Positions 59,117 through 64,000 of a stretch of 64,000 bases of DNA are shown one piece after another. A program made the translations under genes and the position numbers. Position 1 is the first letter of the stretch; each line of letters starts with the position of its first letter. The DNA lies in NCBI GenBank assembly GCA_039621445.1, contig CP154954.1, positions 8,620,634-8,684,633 on the forward strand. The letters run 5' to 3'. This DNA is from Euglena gracilis (Eukaryota; Euglenida; Euglenophyceae; Euglenales). The notes below the pieces were generated by a model that saw only the letters and a program-made list of their open reading frames with translations, was not told the origin of the DNA and did no database searches.

Positions 59117-59160
<44 letters not shown>

Positions 59161-61496
59161 CACACACGCACGCACACGCCACACGCACCGCACCCGCCCG
59201 CCCCCCGCCGCCCCCCCCCCGCCCCCCGCCCCCCGCCCGCCCGCCCGCCCGCCCACCCACCCACCCCCCACCCACCCCACCCGCCCACCCACCACCCACC
59301 CACACCCCTCCACCCCACACACACACACACACACACACGCACGCCACACCCACCGCACCCACACCACACACACACACACACACACACACATACCCACACA
59401 CCCACACACAAACAGCACGCATCACACAGGTGGCAGCCACCATGGTCAGCTTTGAGGACCTCATGGTGTGCGTCACGCTGGGGGACCTCCAGGCGGCCAT
59501 CGACACCGGCCGCCTCAGCCCGCACGTCCCCATCACGCCCAAGGTGCTGGTGGACTGCAACATCATCCGTGAGCCCCGCTGGCCCGGCGTGCGGATCACC
59601 GGTGTGGAGTGGCTGCCGCGGTTTTTGCGACTTTTGAACCTCCACACGTGGGTGAGGCCAACCCATACCATGGCTTATGACCTCGCCCACCCCAGCAGTG
59701 GGGGGGATGACTGGTTTTTTGGCTCCAGCCGTGGTGGGGATGCTTCATTTTTGTTTGGATCGTTTGTGGCGACCCTCACCGTATTTGGGGCAGGCGTTCA
59801 CCCCTGCATTTCCCCCTTCTGCTGCTTCGTGTTGCTTCGTGCCGCAGCGGAGGGCTACGACTGGTTCTCCACCAAGGTCCACGTCGAGGCCAATTGGTGC
59901 GACCCGGACGCCTGCACCGTGATCGAGGCGCACGGCGGTACCGCTCGGTCGGTGTACCGGCCAGGCAGGACCCCAAGGGAGCCCCCCCTCCTGCCCCATG
60001 CACAGATAATGGGAATGTGGAATGAATGAAAAATATGAATACGACAATAAAAATGGGAAATACATGTCATTATTCTGCGTTGATCAGTGACCTGTCAAAC
60101 AAGGCGCAAAACACAGTTGTGTTTCGGTGTTTGTGCAGTTTTGTGATTTGGTGTATCTTTTGTGCCCCATGGGTGACACCGACAACGCAAAAATCGCAAC
60201 CCACTCAAGCAAATTTCTGTCCTTGTACTTTTCTCGCGATGTTTTCCCTCTTTTTATTTTGGTGAGCTGAAGGGTTACATTTTCATCTGCTGCCTTTTCG
60301 GTCTTGTCTGCATTCAGGATAAGGACTTTTACAACCAGGCACTGTGCAGCGAAGCATTTATCTGTGTTTTTTTTTGTGCTCTTCCTCGGCAAGACCAATC
60401 TGCCGCGAGATGTGATGCATTGAAGTTTTGTCCTTGTGGTGTGGTTTTGTGGGCAATGTTGGGCAAACCTTGTGGATGTTTCCAATGTGTGGTAAGGCTG
60501 CAGAATTGGTGTGTGGTGTTTTTGGTGTGACACATGTGACAAGTGCCATGGGCCCTGGCACAGACGCAGCACGTGTGGCATGTGTGGCACGTGTGACACA
60601 TGTGACACGTGACAACGTGTGGCACATGTGACACGTATGACACATGTGGCACGTGTGGCATATGCGACGTGTGTTCCCGGGCCGCAACCTGCCCAGCGCC
60701 TGGGGCCCCGACTACACGATGCGGCCGGAGCGGTTCGCGCCGGGCCTGGAGCCCAAGCCGCAGCTGCCACCGCCGCGGCTGTGGCACCGCTACGCCGAGG
60801 AGCGCATCCGGGGGTACCTCGTGGGCCAGGGGCAGCCCGTTGCCGAGCCGCCCACAGAGGACTGCCCCACCACTCAGGGGGGACCCCTACCCCCGGCAAG
60901 GGGAGGGGGTCTGGCAGACCATCTGCCCTAAAACCCCCCAAAAATACCCTCCCCCCAAAGTCAGACCCCCCCTGACGGTGCGAAGGGCTGGGGAGGGCAA
61001 AGAGTTTTCCGGAGAATTTACCAAAAACCCCAACCAGGCTCCTGCTTAAGGGATTGCAGCACCCCCGGTGGGGGGGGCTGGACTGCAGCTAGTCCAAATT
61101 TGGCTAGTGTGATTTCTAGCAGACCCCCCCCCCGGGGGGGTCTGCTAGCAGGGCTAGCTAGTGGAAAAAAATTTTCCAGTGACCGGCGCGAAGCACCGGA
61201 AATTTTTTTTGGGACCCCCCAAAATGGCCAAAAATGCTCGTTTTTGGCCATTTTTGGGAATTTTGGAACAAAATCAGCCAAAAACCTATTAAAAACCTCA
61301 TTTCCACCTGGGCGCGCAGCGCCGGAAGAAAATTTTTTTTCCAGTTGGGGGGACCCCCGGACCCCCCCCCCCCACCCCCGGGGGGAGGGGGGGTCTAGCG
61401 AGTCCATTTTTTTTCAAGTGTCTAGCTGATTTGCTAGCCAGTACCGCTTGGGGTCCTTAAGCAAAAGCCTGACCCCAATCTCGGGCAGGAAAGTGA
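56734..61496 (+). CDS. mrpl15: Mitochondrial-type large-subunit ribosomal protein uL15, complete, 8 exons
   Basis: Part of the mitochondrial large ribosomal subunit. Exons: 56734-~56850, ~57311-57380, 58333-58430, 59430-59601, 59848-59962, 60697-60871, 60980-61031, 61477-61496 (TGA 61494-61496). The N-terminus MYRLGRLLLGTAPPPHLVPV is basic and lacks acids, like a mitochondrial presequence. Then come NLRDNPGAKKKKQRLGRG and GGQMPL.RQLPK (uL15 signatures), LGDLQAAIDTGRLSPHVPIT, EGYDWFSTKVHVEAN, VIEAHGG and LWHRYAEERIRGYL, which matches the extended C-terminus of MRPL15. Introns 2, 3 and 4 are GT-AG and keep frame. Introns 5, 6 and 7 follow the CAG/CTG rule. Intron 1 edges are ambiguous. An organellar rather than cytosolic form is indicated by the C-terminal extension; plastid uL15 is less likely. 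Confidence 0.8.
57952..58257 (+). mobile_element. Introner-like element, family B (306 bp), copy 1 of a near-identical pair
   Basis: Left end CAGGCTTGTGCTTA, right end TAAGCACAAGCATG. Perfect 8-bp flanks GTTGGTTG at 57944-57951 and 58258-58265. The interior has GGGTGCCTACCCCACGGGGG, TGCTAGGGGCAGGCACCCC, CTTCGGCGCCGGGGGCCCGG and AAAAGGCCATTTTCAATGAA. Same length and nearly the same sequence as 62914-63219. Nested in GT-AG intron 2 of the uL15 gene. Confidence 0.95.
58896..59418. repeat. CA-rich array with CGCA and CCGC blocks
   Basis: Long CA runs with CACG interruptions, a (CGCA)n run at about 59116-59160, and a C-rich CCCGCC block at about 59190-59300. It fills most of intron 3 of the uL15 gene, ending just before the CACACAG acceptor. 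Open frames through it are artefacts. Confidence 0.95.
60530..60672. repeat. Imperfect minisatellite ACACGTGTGGC/ACATGTGACAC
   Basis: About 13 diverged units of 9-12 bp based on CACGTGTGGCA and CACATGTGACA. Many units contain the palindromes CACGTG or ACATGT. The array ends right at the 3' end of uL15 intron 5, just upstream of exon 6. Confidence 0.85.
61035..61471 (+). mobile_element. Introner-like element = intron 7 of the uL15 gene (437 bp)
   Basis: Left end CAGGCTCCTGCTTAAGG, right end CCTTAAGCAAAAGCCTG. Flanks ACCCCAAC (61027-61034) and ACCCCAAT (61472-61479), 7 of 8. Removing element plus one repeat joins IYQKP to QSRAGK and the stop codon. The interior carries an inverted GCTAGC-rich pair with AGACCCCCCC, and two GCGC-type hairpins near 61185 and 61310. 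Confidence 0.92.
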
Positions 61497-61499
61497 AGA

Positions 61500-62225
61500 A
61501 ATTTCAAAAATAATTGGGGATTCTGAGTTCGAAAAAATAAATGCGAAAGTGTTCGAATTTCTCATGGCACGTGGTGCCGAAGGAGTTTTTGGGAACCTGG
61601 AAAACGATGCCTTTTTGGGCTGTAAGTCAAGAAAGTCCAAGAAATAAGTCCCACCCAAAATAATACGTCATCAGTAACGAACCCGAGAATAAGACCCGAG
61701 TATTATTTTAGAGGAGAGTTTACCCTTCCTTCCATCCCTCCAAAGTTTAAAAATTTGTGGCTGCAAGTCCATCGATTCAAGGACGGTTCACCAGCCACGT
61801 AAGTGGGCTTGCCTCCTCCCCCCGGTCTTAAGAAATGTCCCAGCTTCCAACCATCCAACCCACCCACGTACCAGCAGGAACACAGTTGGTGATATTTAAT
61901 TGTCACCATATTTACCCAGTTTTACCCACCCTTGAGTTTACAGCCAACAGCCTGAGAACTGGAAAATGGGGGGCACACATTTTGGGCAAATTTGGGGGAT
62001 TGTTAAAAAATCTGTTGACACGTGGACGAAAGAGTATCAAAATGATCACAATTCCTGGCAGAAGCACTGGACATATTCTGCCTCTTTGGATTTTTTTGTC
62101 CTTTTCTTTGCCTGCTCCTTTTTCCATTTTTTTTTCACCACTTGATTGCCTTTTTTTCATTTTTCTGGTTAAATTTCAGATAAAAATATCGGTAAAGATT
62201 TGCAATGTTTTCTCAGCTTTACTAT
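61500..62225. other. Intergenic stretch after the uL15 gene
   Basis: AT-richer DNA with no recognised exon. A pairless AATAATACGTCATCAG.../GAGTATTATTTTAGAG region lies near 61660-61715. T-rich pyrimidine runs at 62090-62165 precede the next candidate gene, and TTTTCTCAG at about 62207-62216 could be a spliced-leader acceptor. Confidence 0.4.
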
Positions 62226-62284
62226 GTTTGAACGCCTATCCGCAAAGGGATATTCTTTTGGTGACCTGACAAAGGCCTGGCCAA

Positions 62285-62335
62285 GAGGAGAAGTGGTATG
62301 AGTTGGTGGACCGGGTGACGTTCAAGTGGACACCT
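62285..62335 (+). CDS. Candidate exon of the downstream gene
   Basis: After GGCCTGGCCAA (a CTG+5 acceptor) the frame reads EEKWYELVDRVTFKWTPV and then meets CAGGCC. Protein-like charged and aromatic composition; no family recognised. An alternative nearby ATG at 62227 starts MFERLSAKGYSFGDLTKAW in another frame and is an equally possible start of this gene. Confidence 0.35.
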
Positions 62336-62659
62336 GTCCAGGCCGAACACTTTCCATGGTTCCCATGTCGTGTGTTTCTTGGCACTTGTTTGGAGAGGAC
62401 TCCCATTTGCTAATGAACCATTTGTATTTGAATCCTGTCCAGAAGTTTCCTATGAGAGGCGTTACGTGAAATTACAGCTTTCTGTGTTGCCCTTGAATAA
62501 ATCCTCCAGTTTTTCACATTTTTCCGCCCACGGCCACCAAATTGTTTCCAGTTTCGGCCAAAGCCACCAATGCTTTCCAGCTTCGTTCTCTCCTCCTGCC
62601 CACCAATTGCTAAACCTAAGGTTTCTTGTTTTCAAGTTTCGCCCATTCAACGGAGAGGT

Positions 62660-62800
62660 TGGCCTGCGTGCCGAGCTTCAGGCCCAGCGCGAAAAGCTCC
62701 TGGCGGAGGAGTTCGAGCGGCGGGAGGACGAGAAGCGCCAGCGCCGGCGCAAGGAGTGGGAGCGCCGCATGCTGGCCGAGATCCGGGCGATGAGCCCAGG
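62660..62800 (+). CDS. Exon encoding a charged coiled coil
   Basis: A GC-rich exon reads VGLRAELQAQREKLLAEEFE, then RREDEKRQRRRKEWERRMLA and EIRAMSPG. Long uninterrupted Arg/Glu/Lys helix with leucines, as in many flagellar and cytoskeletal proteins. It ends at GAGCCCAGGG, a nonconventional intron start. Function unknown. The next intron contains the introner-like element at 62914-63219. Confidence 0.6.
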
Positions 62801-62913
62801 GCCCGCCCCTCCCCCCCCATCTATCCCTTTGCGGCCAATGTCAGGGCGTCGCTTCAGCTGGAGTGGGCTCCCTGGAGAGTTAGGAGCGGTGACAGCCTTT
62901 GGCATGCCTCGAC

Positions 62914-63219
62914 CAGGCTTGTGCTTAGTCGGGTGCCTACCCCACGGGGGGGGGGTGCTAGGGGCAGGCACCCCATAGCACCCGATCCGACCCCCCTCCC
63001 CAGGGGGGGGGTAGGGTTTTGGGGGGTGCCTGCCCCTAGCAGGCACCCCCCTCCGACCCCGGCGCAGAAGGCGCCGGGGGCCCAGAAAAGGCCATTTTCA
63101 ATGAAAATTTTCTGGGTCCCCCCCGGACCCCTATCCCCCCGGGGGGGGTGTGCCTGCTAGGGGCAGGCACCCTATAGCACCCACCCCCCCCTCCCCCCCG
63201 GTTGGTAAGCACAAGCATG
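62914..63219 (+). mobile_element. Introner-like element, family B (306 bp), copy 2 of a near-identical pair
   Basis: Left end CAGGCTTGTGCTTA, right end TAAGCACAAGCATG, with perfect 8-bp flanks GCCTCGAC at 62906-62913 and 63220-63227. Identical in length to 57952-58257 and differing mainly in homopolymer lengths and a few bases. Confidence 0.96.
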
Positions 63220-63342
63220 GCCTCGACCCTCCCTCCTGCATCGATGGGTGTTGGAGGTGAAGGGTGGCCGGATTGTGACAGGTGTTTGCAAAACGACAGA
63301 AATGGGCCAATTGTGGCTCTGTAATATTAATATTAATATAAT

Positions 63343-63349
63343 ATTAATA

Positions 63350-63407
<58 letters not shown>

Positions 63408-63690
63408 CATATACATATGGCGGGGGTGAACTTGTGGCCCCCCCCCTACACCCCCTTTATTTGAAGGAGTGCGCTTGCGCTAATTGGCTATGTTGCGCTA
63501 ACTGGCTATGTTGCGCAACCTGGCTACGTTGCGCAACGTAGCCAGGTAGCGCAAATTGGCATGTGCGCACCTAACCCTACTCCTTCAAATAAGGGGGGTG
63601 TAGGGGGGGGGCCCACAAGTTCACCCCCGCCATACATATATATATATATATGTATATACATACATACATATATATACATATATATATATA
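63343..63690. repeat. AT microsatellites flanking an about 240-bp palindromic element
   Basis: AT runs at 63343-63402 and 63634-63690 flank a large inverted repeat: GGCGGGGGTGAACTTGTGG, CCCCCCCTACACCCCC, TTATTTGAAGGAGTGCG on the left and GTAGGGGGGGGGCCCACAAG with TTCACCCCCGCC on the right. The centre has GTTGCGCAACGTAGCCAGG-type units. Related to 38.47-38.62 kb (GCGCAA, GCATGTGCGCACCTAACC). Confidence 0.85.
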
Positions 63691-63814
63691 ATATTAATAA
63701 TATTAATTTCGGGAACCCATAGGGGGGGGTCAGCCCACGGACGTTTTCCAGCCCGCCCAAAGTTTTCCAGTCCCTGAGCTGGAAGTCCCCCGAAGGATTT
63801 CTAAGCCTGCACGG

Positions 63815-64000
63815 CACTGCCCCCAAGCTGGCGTCGGCGGTGACGGCCCCTGCCCCCACCAGGCCTCGCAGCCGCTGGCGGGGGCCCCGGACGGGAAGGG
63901 GGAGGCCACTGCTGACGCCTGAACCCCGCTCCCCCGCTGCCCCGACCCGCGGCACTCCGCTCCCGGCGCCCCCCACCGTGACCCCGGGGGCCCGCGCTGC
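63815..64000 (+). CDS. GC-rich candidate exon at the window edge (incomplete)
   Basis: The last about 185 bp are GC-rich and follow TTTCTAAGCCTGCACGG, which resembles the right end of a family C introner-like element plus a CTG+5 acceptor. Several frames are open; one reads RPRSRWRGPRTGRG and another ends at a TGA near 63920. The frame cannot be decided without the following sequence. Confidence 0.3.

Overview
This 64-kb window looks like nuclear DNA of a unicellular eukaryote, most likely a euglenid (inference). Short GC-rich exons of roughly 40-200 nt are scattered among long introns full of homopolymers, microsatellites and repeated elements. All recognisable genes are on the + strand. The main clue to the organism is the introns. 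Many lack GT-AG. Instead they can be cut so that the reading frame is kept if the intron starts 3 nt before a CAG and ends 5 nt after a CTG (a +4..+6 / -8..-6 pairing). As I recall it, that is the rule described for the nonconventional introns of euglenids. Ordinary GT-AG introns occur in the same genes.

Layout. About 0.84-3.06 kb: fragments of an unidentified gene. 3.98-9.68 kb: seven exons of an ABHD13/ABHD17-like alpha/beta serine hydrolase. 9.7-29.9 kb: a repeat-rich stretch with only weak candidate exons. About 30.0-52.3 kb, perhaps to 53.5 kb: a roughly 20-exon gene for a calcium-sensor/lipid-kinase fusion, with four EF-hands followed by a type I-like phosphatidylinositol-phosphate kinase domain. 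56.73-61.50 kb: a complete eight-exon gene for a mitochondrial-type ribosomal protein uL15. 62.2-64.0 kb: the beginning of another gene, encoding a charged coiled coil, that runs off the window.

The most striking content is a population of at least 17 short elements (113-463 bp). They have terminal inverted repeats of the form CAGG...CCTG, and most are flanked by 8-bp direct repeats. Some of them are introns: one interrupts the first EF-hand loop, one lies in the lipid-kinase domain, and one separates the last two exons of the uL15 gene. In each case the element plus one copy of its 8-bp repeat is exactly what must be removed to restore the protein. The window therefore shows MITE-like or introner-like elements acting as a source of nonconventional introns. 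Other repeats include two TA-flanked Tc1/mariner-type inverted-repeat elements, a 2.3-kb CA-rich array, a 10-bp minisatellite packaged inside an introner-like element, an ACCT array, an AAC array, and dense GTTCGAGG palindromes.

Limits: all homology calls come from motif recognition by eye. Exon edges rest on reading frame and the splice rules above, without transcript evidence.
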